Below, piece by piece: positions 9,240 to 18,607 of a stretch of DNA of 64,000 nt; within the stretch, counting starts at the first letter, position 1, and each line of letters starts with the position of its first letter. A model generated the notes under the pieces. That model searched no databases and was not told the origin of the DNA. It saw nothing but the letters and a program-made list of their open reading frames with translations. A program made the translations under genes and the position numbers. Source of the stretch: Paenibacillus albidus (lineage in GTDB: Bacteria > Bacillota > Bacilli > Paenibacillales > Paenibacillaceae); the NCBI RefSeq assembly GCF_014644435.1, contig NZ_BMKR01000023.1:1-64000 (forward strand), read 5' to 3'.

Positions 9240-10382
9240 TTAATTGGTTGTGCGGTAAGGCAAAATAACATACATGCTATGACTGTCATCAAGCGGTCTC
9301 AGAATGATCGGACTCATCATTCCTGTAAAAGCAATGACAAGCTGCTCACTTTCTACAACCTTCAGTACATCCAGCATATATTTGGAGTTGAACGAAATCT
9401 TTAGCGGTTCCCCATTGAAATCAATCACTTCCAGCTCCTCGCGAACCTTGCCCAGCTCCGAGGAGCTGGATGAGATTTCAATACCGCCATTCTCCAGCGT
9501 TTGCATGCGGACGATATTTGTTTTCTCTTCCCGGGACAGCAAATAAGCACGGTCGATCGATTCGCTCAGCTTTTTAGTGTCCAAAGTTAGTTCTGTTTTG
9601 TAGGCTGTCGGAATAATCCTAGAAGTATCCGGATAAATTCCATCCAGAATCCGCGAATAAAACAGCACTTTGTCAATTTTGAAAAGCACCTGATTATCGG
9701 CAACGACAATATCCACCAGCATATTTTGATCCGGGATAATTTTACTGAGTTCATTAAGCGTCTTGCCTGCGATTACAACATTGGCGAATTGAACGCTTTC
9801 TGTGCCTTCCAGCTGGGCAGCTCTCGTAGCCAGCCGGTGGCGGTCCGTTGCTGTAAATTTGAACTCATTGTCATTCAAGTTCCACAGAACACCTGTAAGA
9901 ATCGGGGTTGTTTCTTGGGTGGAGATGGAGAAAGCGGTTTGTTTGATCATATTTTTCAGCAAATCACCTGGAAGTGAAATCGTATCATTCTCTTCAATAC
10001 TTGGCAGAACCGGGAATTCTTCGGGATCAAGACCGACGATCTGAATCTCGGTGGCCCCGGAGGAGATGTAGGTTTGAAAGCCCTCTTTTACTTCCATGTG
10101 AATTTCTTTGGAGGGAAGCTTCTTGATGATCTCGACGAAAAATTTGGCCGGAAGCACAACACTCCCTGGCTGCTCCACTTTCACGATGGTATGGCTGTCA
10201 TTCTCTGCAGGAATAAACGACTGAATAGAAATGTCGGTATCACTTGCAGTCAGAGTTACCCCTTGGTGACTGACCTCGAATTTGATACCTGTCAGAATAG
10301 GGATCGTCGTTCTGCTGGATATAGCCTTGGATACGTGTCCGATGGATTCGTTCAGTTCATTTTTAAGAATGCTAATTTTCAT
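9240..10382 (-). CDS. dnaN: DNA polymerase III sliding clamp (beta subunit)
   Basis: 380 residues with the three-domain beta-clamp fold. It opens MKISILKNELNESIGHVSKA and ends MYVILPYRTTN, the C-terminal edge that borders the client-binding pocket. It forms a ring that tethers polymerase and repair proteins to DNA. The start ATG follows GGAGTG. It is downstream of dnaA across the opening element of oriC. Confidence 0.98.
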   Translation of the reverse strand: MKISILKNELNESIGHVSKAISSRTTIPILTGIKFEVSHQGVTLTASDTDISIQSFIPAENDSHTIVKVEQPGSVVLPAKFFVEIIKKLPSKEIHMEVKEGFQTYISSGATEIQIVGLDPEEFPVLPSIEENDTISLPGDLLKNMIKQTAFSISTQETTPILTGVLWNLNDNEFKFTATDRHRLATRAAQLEGTESVQFANVVIAGKTLNELSKIIPDQNMLVDIVVADNQVLFKIDKVLFYSRILDGIYPDTSRIIPTAYKTELTLDTKKLSESIDRAYLLSREEKTNIVRMQTLENGGIEISSSSSELGKVREELEVIDFNGEPLKISFNSKYMLDVLKVVESEQLVIAFTGMMSPIILRPLDDSHSMYVILPYRTTN

Positions 10383-10454
10383 GATTTCACTCCTAGCTGA
10401 AAATTGGGAAATTGCGATGCGTGTAAGGTTATTCAGATGTGCTCTTAGATGATG

Positions 10455-10564
10455 AATTATTATATATATTTATTAGTATTAGTAGTAGGGGCGTCTGATA
10501 TGTGGATAACTCTGCTGAACAGCATAAAATTAAGCCTATTCACATGTGTATAGATTGTGTATAG
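10455..10564 (-). other. oriC: oriC opening element (DnaA boxes, GC block, DnaA-trios, AT-rich tract)
   Basis: Read in the dnaA direction, the elements come in this order: two CTATACACA boxes (10556-10564 and 10545-10553), a perfect TTATCCACA (10501-10509), a GC-rich block CGCCCC (10488-10493), six triplets TAC-TAC-TAA-TAC-TAA-TAA (10470-10487) and an AT-rich tract ATATATATAATAATT (about 10455-10469). This is the arrangement known from B. subtilis, where DnaA filaments grow from the box over the trios into the unwinding region. It fixes the point of strand opening and the strand DnaA is laid on. Confidence 0.88.
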
Positions 10565-10578
10565 GCTCTTTGTTCCTC

Positions 10579-11925
10579 TTAAGAAGGATTTTTAATTTTC
10601 TCCGCTAGATTATTTACCACTTTATACAACTCCTGATCGACCTTTAATGACTGTGTTATTTTCTCATGGGCATGGATAACGGTTGTATGGTCACGTCCCC
10701 CGAAGGCCTCTCCGATCTTGGGGAGCGAATAGTCTGTTAATTCACGGGATAGATACATGGCGATCTGACGCGGAAATGCTACCGCTTTGGTACGTTTGCG
10801 CGCTTTGAAGTCTTCGAGGCGCAGATTATAGTATTCGCCTACCTTTTGCTGAATATCCCCGATCGTGATCATCTTCGGCCGGCTGGAAGGGATAATATCC
10901 TTCAGAGCTTCAGCGGCCAGATGGGTTGTTACATCCTGATTGGTCAATGAGGAGTAGGCTACCACCCGGATCAGTGCTCCCTCCAGCTCACGAATGTTCG
11001 TATCGATCTGATTGGCAATGTACATCATGGCTTCGTTGGGAATATCCAGATTCTCTGCCTTGGCTTTCTTGCGCAGAATGGCAATCCGTGTCTCCAAGTC
11101 AGGGGGTTGGATATCCGTAATCAAGCCCCATTCAAACCGGGAACGCAGCCGTTCCTCAAGGGTGGGAATTTCCTTCGGCGGACGGTCACTGGAGATGATA
11201 ATCTGCTTGCGTTCTTCGTGCAGTGCATTGAACGTATGAAAAAATTCCTCCTGCGTGGACTCTTTGCCAGCCAGGAATTGAATGTCGTCAATCAGCAAAA
11301 TGTCAACGTTACGATACTTGTTGCGAAAGCTTTCCCCGCGGTTGTCGCGGATCGAGTTGATAAATTCATTGGTGAATTTCTCGGACGAGATGTAGATAAC
11401 CTTGTTATTGGGATTATGCTCAAGAACATAGTGGCCAATGGCGTGCATCAAGTGGGTCTTGCCAAGCCCAACTCCGCCATACAGGAACAAGGGATTGTAT
11501 GCTTTGGCAGGTGCTTCGGCCACAGCCAGCGAGGCTGCATGCGCAAAACGGTTGCCGGAACCGATCACGAAGGTGTCGAAGGTGTACTTGGGATTGAGCA
11601 AATGCGTCTGGGCTTCTTCACGCGATACCACGGGAGTAGGCGGAGACTGCTGGACTACAAGCTCTGGGGGCTTGTTCTCTTCAATCACAAATTTGACGTC
11701 AACCTGTTGTCCGGTGACCTCGTAAACCGTAGCTCCCACCAGTTTGGTGTAACGACTTTCCAGCCATTCTACTGCAAACGTTGTAGGTGCCGAGATGATA
11801 AGGACCTGGGAGTTGAAGGTTGTTGCCTTGGTAGCCTTAAACCAGGTATCAAAGCTCGGCTTGCTTAGTTTGGTTTGAATAATCGATAAAATTTGCTGCC
11901 ATAATTCGGAAGTATGGCTGTCCAC
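10579..11925 (-). CDS. dnaA: Chromosomal replication initiator protein DnaA
   Basis: 448 residues in four domains: the N-terminal domain I (LWQQILSIIQTKLSKPSFDTWF), a linker rich in Pro and Gln, the AAA+ domain with Walker A GGVGLGKTHLMHAIG and Walker B LLIDDIQFLAG, and the C-terminal helix-turn-helix with the signature GGRDHTTVIHAHEKI that reads DnaA boxes. It starts at a GTG nine bases after AAGGAG. DnaA boxes lie on both sides of the gene, so autoregulation is likely. Confidence 0.98.
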   Translation of the reverse strand: MDSHTSELWQQILSIIQTKLSKPSFDTWFKATKATTFNSQVLIISAPTTFAVEWLESRYTKLVGATVYEVTGQQVDVKFVIEENKPPELVVQQSPPTPVVSREEAQTHLLNPKYTFDTFVIGSGNRFAHAASLAVAEAPAKAYNPLFLYGGVGLGKTHLMHAIGHYVLEHNPNNKVIYISSEKFTNEFINSIRDNRGESFRNKYRNVDILLIDDIQFLAGKESTQEEFFHTFNALHEERKQIIISSDRPPKEIPTLEERLRSRFEWGLITDIQPPDLETRIAILRKKAKAENLDIPNEAMMYIANQIDTNIRELEGALIRVVAYSSLTNQDVTTHLAAEALKDIIPSSRPKMITIGDIQQKVGEYYNLRLEDFKARKRTKAVAFPRQIAMYLSRELTDYSLPKIGEAFGGRDHTTVIHAHEKITQSLKVDQELYKVVNNLAEKIKNPS

Positions 11926-12420
11926 AGACTGTCACTCCTTTAAATCTTCCAAATGTGGCATCAGCCATGAAGTGGAAATGTCGAAGAAAATAAGTTGCTG
12001 CTGATATTTATCCCCAATGTACAAGAGGCATAGACAAAAAAATATGGATAAATTTGAATTGTTCACAACTTTATCCACAGCTTGTTGATAATATAGAGAA
12101 CAAACAAATCTATTCACATTCAAAAGTAATACCATCATAGCAAAACTACCCCTGTTTTTCAATGAGCCGCGCTATTTTATCCACAAATTCAAGCACTTGT
12201 GTATAATATTTAAGAACACCACTACATATTGTTGATAATTTGTTTATGCTTCGACATTTTACAACAAGCTTTCGATAATTTTATACACAGGTTGTGCTCA
12301 GCTGCGAGAACTCGACTTCTTTTTTTAATAACAGGTGGATAACTGTAGAATCCTGTGGATTACTTTTTGGAAGAGCGGAGTTGTGGATAAATCCATGGAT
12401 AGGGGAGATTGAACATCTGG
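11926..12420. other. oriC: oriC upstream region with DnaA-box cluster
   Basis: This non-coding stretch ahead of dnaA holds perfect DnaA boxes at 12071-12079 (TTATCCACA), 12177-12185 (TTATCCACA), 12198-12206 (minus-strand TTATACACA), 12281-12289 (TTATACACA) and 12382-12390 (minus-strand TTATCCACA). One-mismatch boxes lie at 12008-12016, 12043-12051 and 12354-12362. It corresponds to the incA/incB-type region of B. subtilis, which acts with the opening element beyond dnaA as a bipartite origin and controls dnaA expression. Confidence 0.88.
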
Positions 12421-12429
12421 ATACTGCTG

Positions 12430-12459
12430 TTGACTTTTAATCAGATAATGTGTTTTAAT
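12430..12459 (+). promoter_or_regulatory. rpmH promoter
   Basis: TTGACT (12430-12435) and TTTAAT (12454-12459) are separated by 18 bases and lie about 140 bases ahead of rpmH, to the right of the DnaA-box cluster. Confidence 0.6.
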
Positions 12460-12597
12460 ATATAAAGGTGTTTTCTGTGAGGATATGTCTCCAAATTAAA
12501 ATGATTATACTTGTAGATACTGTCCCTACTTTAAGAACGGCTTAGTCCGTTTCTGCTTATATGACAGTAATTGAGATCCTGTAAGGGAGGTGCAACA

Positions 12598-12732
12598 ATG
12601 AGACCGACGTTCAGACCGAATGTGAGCAAGCGTAAGAAAGTGCATGGTTTCCGTACAAGAATGAGCACGAAAAACGGCCGTAAAGTGCTGGCAGCCCGCC
12701 GCCTTAAAGGCAGAAAAAAATTGAGTGCGTAA
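12598..12732 (+). CDS. rpmH: 50S ribosomal protein L34
   Basis: The 44-codon gene encodes the very basic L34, starting MRPTFRPNVSKRKKVHGFRT and ending RRLKGRKKLSA. It has the standard length and sits at the standard position facing away from dnaA. The RBS GGGAGG lies eight bases before the ATG, and an intrinsic terminator follows at once, so much of its transcription may stop before rnpA. Confidence 0.98.
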   Translation: MRPTFRPNVSKRKKVHGFRTRMSTKNGRKVLAARRLKGRKKLSA

Positions 12733-12747
12733 GTAAAGGCCACTTAG

Positions 12748-12769
12748 GACCACTACGGTGGTCTTTTTT
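12748..12769 (+). terminator. Terminator between rpmH and rnpA
   Basis: GACCAC-TACG-GTGGTC followed by six T residues, 16 bases past rpmH. It may act as an attenuator that lowers rnpA expression relative to rpmH. Confidence 0.8.
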
Positions 12770-13038
12770 AAAATCAAAAATAGACGAAGAAGCCGATTCT
12801 TCTTAACTGTATTTATAATTTCCATGGGGCTCTGCAGAGGTTTAGGATCACGCTTAGATGCGTTGGCTACACTTTGCGGGGCTTATTTTATGCATGCTCC
12901 TGTAAATGTCTCCTATATATATGTAAGAACTCGTATCGGGGGCAGCTGTTTATGGCGGGCATCCAATGACTATACTATTAGAAGAAAAAATTTTCGGAGC
13001 TCCTTACGGAGCCGGATTTTTTAATGAGGAGATTGTCA
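12770..13038 (+). other. rpmH-rnpA spacer, no gene seen
   Basis: An unusually long spacer for this gene pair. It holds a GAAGAA-GCCGA-TTCTTC hairpin near 12785 and, just before rnpA, GCTCC-TTAC-GGAGC followed closely by a T run (about 12998-13021). No convincing open frame or known RNA family was recognised. Confidence 0.4.
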
Positions 13039-13389
13039 GTGCGCAAAAGTCTACGTTTACGAAACCGTGCCGACTTCAGCCGCGTATATCGCCATGGGAA
13101 GTCCTTTGCGAATCATCAGTTTGTGGTGTATTGGTTCAGCAAAAAAGAGGTAGAGCGGTTCCGGCTTGGCGTGTCGGTCAGCAAGAAGGTTGGGAATGCC
13201 GTGGTCCGCAACCGGATGAGGAGAGTGGTAAAGGAGATTGTCCGTCATCATGAATCCGAAATTGCAAGCGGACTGGATATGGTGTTTATCGTAAGAAAAG
13301 GAGCACTTGCTATGGAATATGCGGAGCTGGAGAAAAGTGTGCTCCATGTGCTGCGCAAAGCCAAGCTGCTCAAGGCTTCCCGCAAATAA
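13039..13389 (+). CDS. rnpA: Ribonuclease P protein component
   Basis: 116 residues of the basic protein that assists the RNase P RNA in tRNA 5' maturation. It shows the conserved basic RNR motif region GVSVSKKVGNAVVRNRMRRVVKE, with the family's N-terminal LRLRNRADFSRVYRHGKSF. An ATG at 13024 lies in frame, but AGGAG at 13027-13031 is correctly placed only for the GTG at 13039, giving MRKSLRLRNR. Confidence 0.95.
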   Translation: MRKSLRLRNRADFSRVYRHGKSFANHQFVVYWFSKKEVERFRLGVSVSKKVGNAVVRNRMRRVVKEIVRHHESEIASGLDMVFIVRKGALAMEYAELEKSVLHVLRKAKLLKASRK

Positions 13390-13475
13390 GAGAGGCCGAA
13401 GAGGCTTGTTTATTTGTCTCCATAATTATGGTATGATTTACGGTGGAATGGAATGTTCAAGAAAGGGGTTTTGAA

Positions 13476-14363
13476 GTGTCTCTAATGAAGACTAGACGAG
13501 GAAAATGGTTTCTCCTCATCGCTGTAATGGTGTTGTCGTTAGCTGTTTTGTCGGGATGCTCTCCGTCGGCTACAGTAACGCATACCACGGAGGATTTAAA
13601 GAATGGGGGCTTTTGGCAGAGTAATGTCGTCTTTTATTTTGCTACTGCTCTGGATACCTTTGCCAAATGGTTTAATGGACAATATGGGCTAGCCGTACTT
13701 GTGATGGTTATCATTGTCCGCACGCTGATCCTGCCGCTCACCATGAAGCAGGTAAAGAGCTCGCGCGCGATGCAGGCCATTCAACCGGAGCTCCAAAAGA
13801 TCCAGAAAAAATATAAAGATACACCGGAAAAGGTTCAGCAGGAAACCATGCGCCTGTTCCAGGAGAACAAGGTTAACCCGATGGCGGGCTGTCTGCCGCT
13901 GATTGTGCAAATGCCAATTTTTATCGCCCTTTACAACTCTATTTATTATAATCCTCAGTTGAGAGAACATACTTTCCTGTGGCTTCAGTTAGGTGAACCG
14001 GATAAACTGTTTATCCTGCCTGTACTAGCTGCATTGACAACGTTCATTCAAACCAAGATGATGACCAAGATGAATCCGGTCCAGCAGCAAGGGCCGATGC
14101 AATTCATGATGATGGTCTATCCGGTTCTGATCTTTGTAATGTCTTACAACTTCCCGGCTGCATTGCCTCTGTACTGGGTATACAGCAATATTTACACGAT
14201 TGTTCAGAACTACTTCTTATACCGCAATAACGATTCCACCAAATTGGCTGTCGCTGGTGCCGGTACAAGCAAGGATGTCAATCTTGTGAAGAGCAAAGAT
14301 GTCACTCCTGCAGCGAAAGGCAATGGCGGCAAGGCATCGAAGGGGGCCAAAAAGTCAAAATGA
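13476..14363 (+). CDS. yidC: Membrane protein insertase YidC/SpoIIIJ
   Basis: A 295-residue YidC/Oxa1 family insertase that integrates proteins into the cytoplasmic membrane. It has a lipoprotein signal peptide ending LAVLSGC, then five predicted membrane segments; MAGCLPLIVQMPIFIALY is the conserved segment and AGCLP its core. The C-terminus is basic (KGNGGKASKGAKKSK), a ribosome-contacting tail in this family. The GTG at 13476 follows GAAAGGGG at seven bases, favouring it over the GTG at 13443. It overlaps jag by four bases. Confidence 0.95.
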   Translation: MSLMKTRRGKWFLLIAVMVLSLAVLSGCSPSATVTHTTEDLKNGGFWQSNVVFYFATALDTFAKWFNGQYGLAVLVMVIIVRTLILPLTMKQVKSSRAMQAIQPELQKIQKKYKDTPEKVQQETMRLFQENKVNPMAGCLPLIVQMPIFIALYNSIYYNPQLREHTFLWLQLGEPDKLFILPVLAALTTFIQTKMMTKMNPVQQQGPMQFMMMVYPVLIFVMSYNFPAALPLYWVYSNIYTIVQNYFLYRNNDSTKLAVAGAGTSKDVNLVKSKDVTPAAKGNGGKASKGAKKSK

Positions 14364-15097
14364 GCAAAGTCGTCGCGACAGGGAAAACCATTGAAGATGC
14401 TGTAGAATGGGGACTTACCCAACTTGGAGTAAAGAGAGACCGGGTAACGGTCGACGTACTTGAACAGCCATCAAGAGGATTCCTGGGATTGATCGGTGCG
14501 AAAAGCGCCAAGGTAGAATTAACCTTGATTGCCGAAATCGCACCGGCTTCAGCGGCGAGTGCTCCGTCAGTGCCTGAGCAGTCAACAAGAGAGAGCAAAC
14601 ACGAGGCTATCGGCGGCGTACCACGCCAAGATTCCGGACCCCCGGTGGAGGATGCTTACCAAGAAGCCGTTCATTTCATTGTGGATGTTGCCAAGAGCAT
14701 GGGGCTCGAGGTAGAAGTAGACATCGTCCACACCAAGGAATCAACTATTCTGCAAATATCGGGTCCGGATCTGGGACTGCTGATCGGCAGAAGAGGACAA
14801 ACTCTCGATGCTTTGCAATATTTGGCCAATATCGTAGCCAACCGGTATTCCGACAGCTTTATCCGGCTTGTGCTGGATGCGGAGAATTTCCGGGAACGCC
14901 GGAAGAAGACACTCGAGGAACTGGCCGACCGATTAGCCGGACGCGTCATCCGCACGCGCAAAGAGGTCGTTCTGGAGCCGATGTCTCCGCAGGAACGGAA
15001 GATCATTCATTCCCGGCTGCAGGATCACAAGCAGGTGGACACACTCAGTAAAGGCGAGGAACCCAATCGCCGTGTTGTTATAACTTTGAAGCATTGA
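14360..15097 (+). CDS. jag: RNA-binding protein Jag (KhpB)
   Basis: 245 residues with three domains: Jag_N (residues 1-55, EDAVEWGLTQLGV and SRGFLGLIGAKSA), a KH domain with LLIGRRGQTLDALQYL near residue 140, and a C-terminal R3H domain with ERKIIHSRL. Partners of this family bind many RNAs and link to cell-wall synthesis and division. It is translationally coupled to yidC (ATGA overlap), the invariant pair in Firmicutes. Confidence 0.95.
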   Translation: MSKVVATGKTIEDAVEWGLTQLGVKRDRVTVDVLEQPSRGFLGLIGAKSAKVELTLIAEIAPASAASAPSVPEQSTRESKHEAIGGVPRQDSGPPVEDAYQEAVHFIVDVAKSMGLEVEVDIVHTKESTILQISGPDLGLLIGRRGQTLDALQYLANIVANRYSDSFIRLVLDAENFRERRKKTLEELADRLAGRVIRTRKEVVLEPMSPQERKIIHSRLQDHKQVDTLSKGEEPNRRVVITLKH

Positions 15098-15107
15098 CTA
15101 TATGCCG

Positions 15108-15147
15108 CAATGACTCCTTGACCAATGAAAGGGGTCATTGTTTTTTT
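15108..15147 (+). terminator. Terminator after jag
   Basis: The stem CAATGAC / GTCATTG, extended by CCTT / AAGG-type pairing, is followed by seven T residues. Confidence 0.85.
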
Positions 15148-15264
15148 ACAATACAAAGCAGGATACCTGAATAGTTGGCTCACTTACACTATACCCAACT
15201 ATTTTTGTGCAGAAACGATTTTTTTCTTCCATATAGAGCAGATAGGATGAGGTGAAGGGACAAC

Positions 15265-16641
15265 ATGCTTAGCGATACAATTGCTGCCGTATCAACGGCA
15301 TTAGGCGAGGGAGGAATCGCGATTATCCGAGTAAGCGGACCGGAGGCAATCACTCAGGTGGCACCGTTATTCCGCAGCCGGGTATCGCTGACAGACGCAC
15401 CTACCCATACCGTACACTACGGGCATATCATCAGCCTGGGAGACGGAGAGGTTATGGAAGAGGTGCTTGTCACCGTGATGAGAGGGCCACGTTCTTTTAC
15501 CACAGAAGATGTAGTGGAGATCAGTACGCATGGCGGAGTCATTTCGGTAAGAAGAGTAATGGACGTATTACTGCAGCAGGATATTCGATTGGCGGAACCC
15601 GGTGAATTCACCAAACGGGCCTTTTTGGGCGGACGTATTGACCTATCCCAGGCTGAAGCCGTTATTGATCTTATCCGCTCCAAGTCGGACCGGGCCTTTT
15701 CGGTAGCTTTGAAGCAGGTAAGCGGATCTTTGTCGGAGCGTATCCATGCTTTGCGTCATACGCTTATTGAGACCTTGGCGCACATTGAAGTGAATATCGA
15801 CTATCCTGAGCATGATGTGGAAGCACTGACTGCCGAATTTATAAAAGATAAAAGCACTGAAGTTATGGAAGGCATCAACAAGCTGCTCAAGACAGCGAAT
15901 GAAGGAAAGATTCTCCGGGAAGGGATCACGACCGCGATTATCGGGCGCCCGAATGTCGGCAAATCGTCATTGCTCAATGCGCTTGCACGCAATAATAAAG
16001 CTATTGTAACCGATATTCCCGGAACAACACGGGATGTTATAGAAGAGTACGTGACCATTAACAATATACCGCTGAAGCTGCTGGACACAGCCGGAATTCG
16101 TGAAACGATGGATGTTGTGGAGCGGATTGGGGTGGAGAGATCCAAGGCAGCAGTGATGGATGCAGATCTTATTTTACTGGTATTGAATGCAAATGAAGAA
16201 TTAAATGAAGACGAATTGGCATTGATGGAACAAATCCACGGTAGACAATGTTTATGTATCATGAATAAAATGGACTTACCGTCCAAATTGGACCGGGAGC
16301 AGCTGTTGTCTTTTTTTGACGAATCCAGCATTGTACCGATGTCTGTTCGGGAAGAGGAAGGTCTGGATCATTTGGAAGAGGCCATTTCGACACTCTTTTT
16401 CGGTGGGAAACTGGAGTCGGGTGACTTGACATATGTTAGTAATGTAAGGCATATTGCCTTACTCAAGAAAGCCTACCGGTCACTGCAGGATGCTTATGAG
16501 GCAGCGGATCAATTCATTCCTATTGATATGATTCAAATTGATGTACGTCTGGCTTGGGAGCAGCTTGGAGAGATTATTGGGGATACGGCTGCAGATTCGC
16601 TGTTGGATCAAATTTTCTCGCAATTTTGTTTAGGTAAATAA
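15265..16641 (+). CDS. mnmE: tRNA modification GTPase MnmE
   Basis: 458 residues. It has the N-terminal formyl-THF-binding domain, a helical domain, an inserted Ras-like G domain (GRPNVGKSSLLNAL, LLDTAGIRET, NKMD) and the C-terminal FCLGK motif, whose cysteine is conserved. With MnmG it adds the carboxymethylaminomethyl group to U34 of certain tRNAs. It is followed by mnmG after 77 bases and they form an operon with rsmG. Confidence 0.97.
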   Translation: MLSDTIAAVSTALGEGGIAIIRVSGPEAITQVAPLFRSRVSLTDAPTHTVHYGHIISLGDGEVMEEVLVTVMRGPRSFTTEDVVEISTHGGVISVRRVMDVLLQQDIRLAEPGEFTKRAFLGGRIDLSQAEAVIDLIRSKSDRAFSVALKQVSGSLSERIHALRHTLIETLAHIEVNIDYPEHDVEALTAEFIKDKSTEVMEGINKLLKTANEGKILREGITTAIIGRPNVGKSSLLNALARNNKAIVTDIPGTTRDVIEEYVTINNIPLKLLDTAGIRETMDVVERIGVERSKAAVMDADLILLVLNANEELNEDELALMEQIHGRQCLCIMNKMDLPSKLDREQLLSFFDESSIVPMSVREEEGLDHLEEAISTLFFGGKLESGDLTYVSNVRHIALLKKAYRSLQDAYEAADQFIPIDMIQIDVRLAWEQLGEIIGDTAADSLLDQIFSQFCLGK

Positions 16642-16718
16642 CCTGCCGGGAAGTGAGCTTGAGAAGGCTATCAGGCTCACCTAAGCAGGATGATATATAT
16701 TTATAGGAGGTTAGAGAC

Positions 16719-18605
16719 ATGAGTTATAATGGAGGCCACTATGACGTTATCGTCATTGGTGCCGGTCATGCCGGCTGTGAAGCTGCGTTGGCATCAGCCC
16801 GGATGGGCTGCAGCACTTTGATGATCACAATTAACCTGGATATGGTGGCGTTCATGCCATGTAATCCTTCCATCGGCGGACCTGCAAAAGGGCATGTGGT
16901 ACGGGAAATCGATGCGCTTGGCGGGGAAATGGGCCGGAATATAGATAAGACTTTTATTCAGCTGCGGATGCTGAATACCGGTAAAGGGCCTGCCGTTCAC
17001 GCACTGCGTGCACAGGCAGATAAGTTCCTCTATCAGCATGCGATGAAAGAGACGATGGAGAAAACACCGAATCTTACACTCCGGCAAGGGATGGTAGAAC
17101 GGTTAATCATCGAGGATGGCATCTGCACGGGTGTAATTACAAAGACTGGAACTGAATACCACAGCAAGACTGTTATTCTGACTACCGGCACTTACTTGCG
17201 CGGCAAGGTGATTATGGGTGAACTGACCTATGAAAGCGGCCCAAACAACCAACAGCCTTCCGTGAAGCTGTCTGAGCATTTGCGTGAGCTTGGCTTTGAT
17301 CTTGTGCGCTTCAAGACAGGTACACCTCCGCGTGTGCATAAGGATACCATTGATTTCTCCAAGACTGAAATTCAACCGGGGGATGAGCAGCCCAAGTTCT
17401 TTTCTTTTGAAACCAAGGCTTCGACAAACGAACAGCTGCCTTGCTGGCTGACCTATACTTCGCCGGAGACTCATCAGATTATTAACGATAACCTGCATCG
17501 GGCTCCGATGTTTACAGGGATTATTGAAGGAACCGGCCCGCGCTACTGTCCTTCCATTGAAGATAAGGTAGTTCGATTCAGCGATAAGTCACAACATCAG
17601 ATTTTCCTGGAGCCGGAAGGTAAAAACACATCGGAATACTATGTTCAAGGCCTATCTACCAGTCTTCCCGAGGATGTGCAGCTGGCAGTTCTCCGCTCCA
17701 TTCCTGGAATGGAGAAAGTAGAGATGATGCGCAACGGGTATGCTATCGAATATGATGCGATGGTACCTACACAGCTATGGCCATCGCTTGAAACGAAACG
17801 TCTGCCCGGGCTATTCACCGCAGGACAAATTAATGGAACCTCGGGATATGAAGAAGCTGCGGGTCAAGGTGTAATGGCTGGAATTAATGCGGCACGCAAG
17901 GTGCAGGGGAAAGAGCCTGTCATCCTGGATCGTTCGCAAGGATACATTGGCGTTCTGATTGATGATCTGGTAACCAAAGGAACCAATGAGCCTTACCGCC
18001 TGCTGACTTCACGTGCGGAATACCGTCTGCTGCTCCGCCATGATAATGCTGACCTGCGTCTGACGCCTATCGGACATGAGATTGGATTGATCCCTGAGCT
18101 GCGTTATGAAGCTTTCCTGGATAAAAAAGGTCGCGTCGATCGCGAGATTGTACGTCTGAAAGAAACCAAGGTTAAGCCTGTTGATGTTAATGAAGTACTC
18201 GCTAAATTTGAATCTGCACCTATTGTAGATGGCAGCAATCTGCTGACGCTAATGCGCCGTCCTGAGGTGGATTACCGTCTAGTGGATGAAATATCGCCAT
18301 CTCCTGAAGTTCTTGATGATGAAATGAAAGAACAGGTAGGTATACAAATTAAGTATGCCGGTTACATCGAGAAACAACTGCAGCATGTAGAACGGCTGCA
18401 AAAGATGGAGAAGAAGAAAATCCCCGATGATATCAACTATCACGAGATTCATGGATTGGCAATGGAAGCCCGGCAAAAGCTCAGTCAGATTGTACCGTTG
18501 TCCATTGGGCAAGCATCAAGAATCGCCGGGGTAACACCTGCGGATATTTCCATTCTGCTGGTCTATCTGGAGCATTATAACCGGGTGACGGCAGCGAGAG
18601 GATAA
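16719..18605 (+). CDS. mnmG: tRNA U34 carboxymethylaminomethyl modification protein MnmG
   Basis: 628 residues. The FAD-binding Rossmann motif is VIVIGAGHAGCEAALASA near the N-terminus, and GTPPRV and TSRAEYRLLLRHDNADLRLT are conserved family blocks. It works as a heterotetramer with MnmE. The RBS TAGGAGG precedes the ATG. Only two bases separate it from rsmG. Confidence 0.97.
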   Translation: MSYNGGHYDVIVIGAGHAGCEAALASARMGCSTLMITINLDMVAFMPCNPSIGGPAKGHVVREIDALGGEMGRNIDKTFIQLRMLNTGKGPAVHALRAQADKFLYQHAMKETMEKTPNLTLRQGMVERLIIEDGICTGVITKTGTEYHSKTVILTTGTYLRGKVIMGELTYESGPNNQQPSVKLSEHLRELGFDLVRFKTGTPPRVHKDTIDFSKTEIQPGDEQPKFFSFETKASTNEQLPCWLTYTSPETHQIINDNLHRAPMFTGIIEGTGPRYCPSIEDKVVRFSDKSQHQIFLEPEGKNTSEYYVQGLSTSLPEDVQLAVLRSIPGMEKVEMMRNGYAIEYDAMVPTQLWPSLETKRLPGLFTAGQINGTSGYEEAAGQGVMAGINAARKVQGKEPVILDRSQGYIGVLIDDLVTKGTNEPYRLLTSRAEYRLLLRHDNADLRLTPIGHEIGLIPELRYEAFLDKKGRVDREIVRLKETKVKPVDVNEVLAKFESAPIVDGSNLLTLMRRPEVDYRLVDEISPSPEVLDDEMKEQVGIQIKYAGYIEKQLQHVERLQKMEKKKIPDDINYHEIHGLAMEARQKLSQIVPLSIGQASRIAGVTPADISILLVYLEHYNRVTAARG

Positions 18606-18607
18606 TT

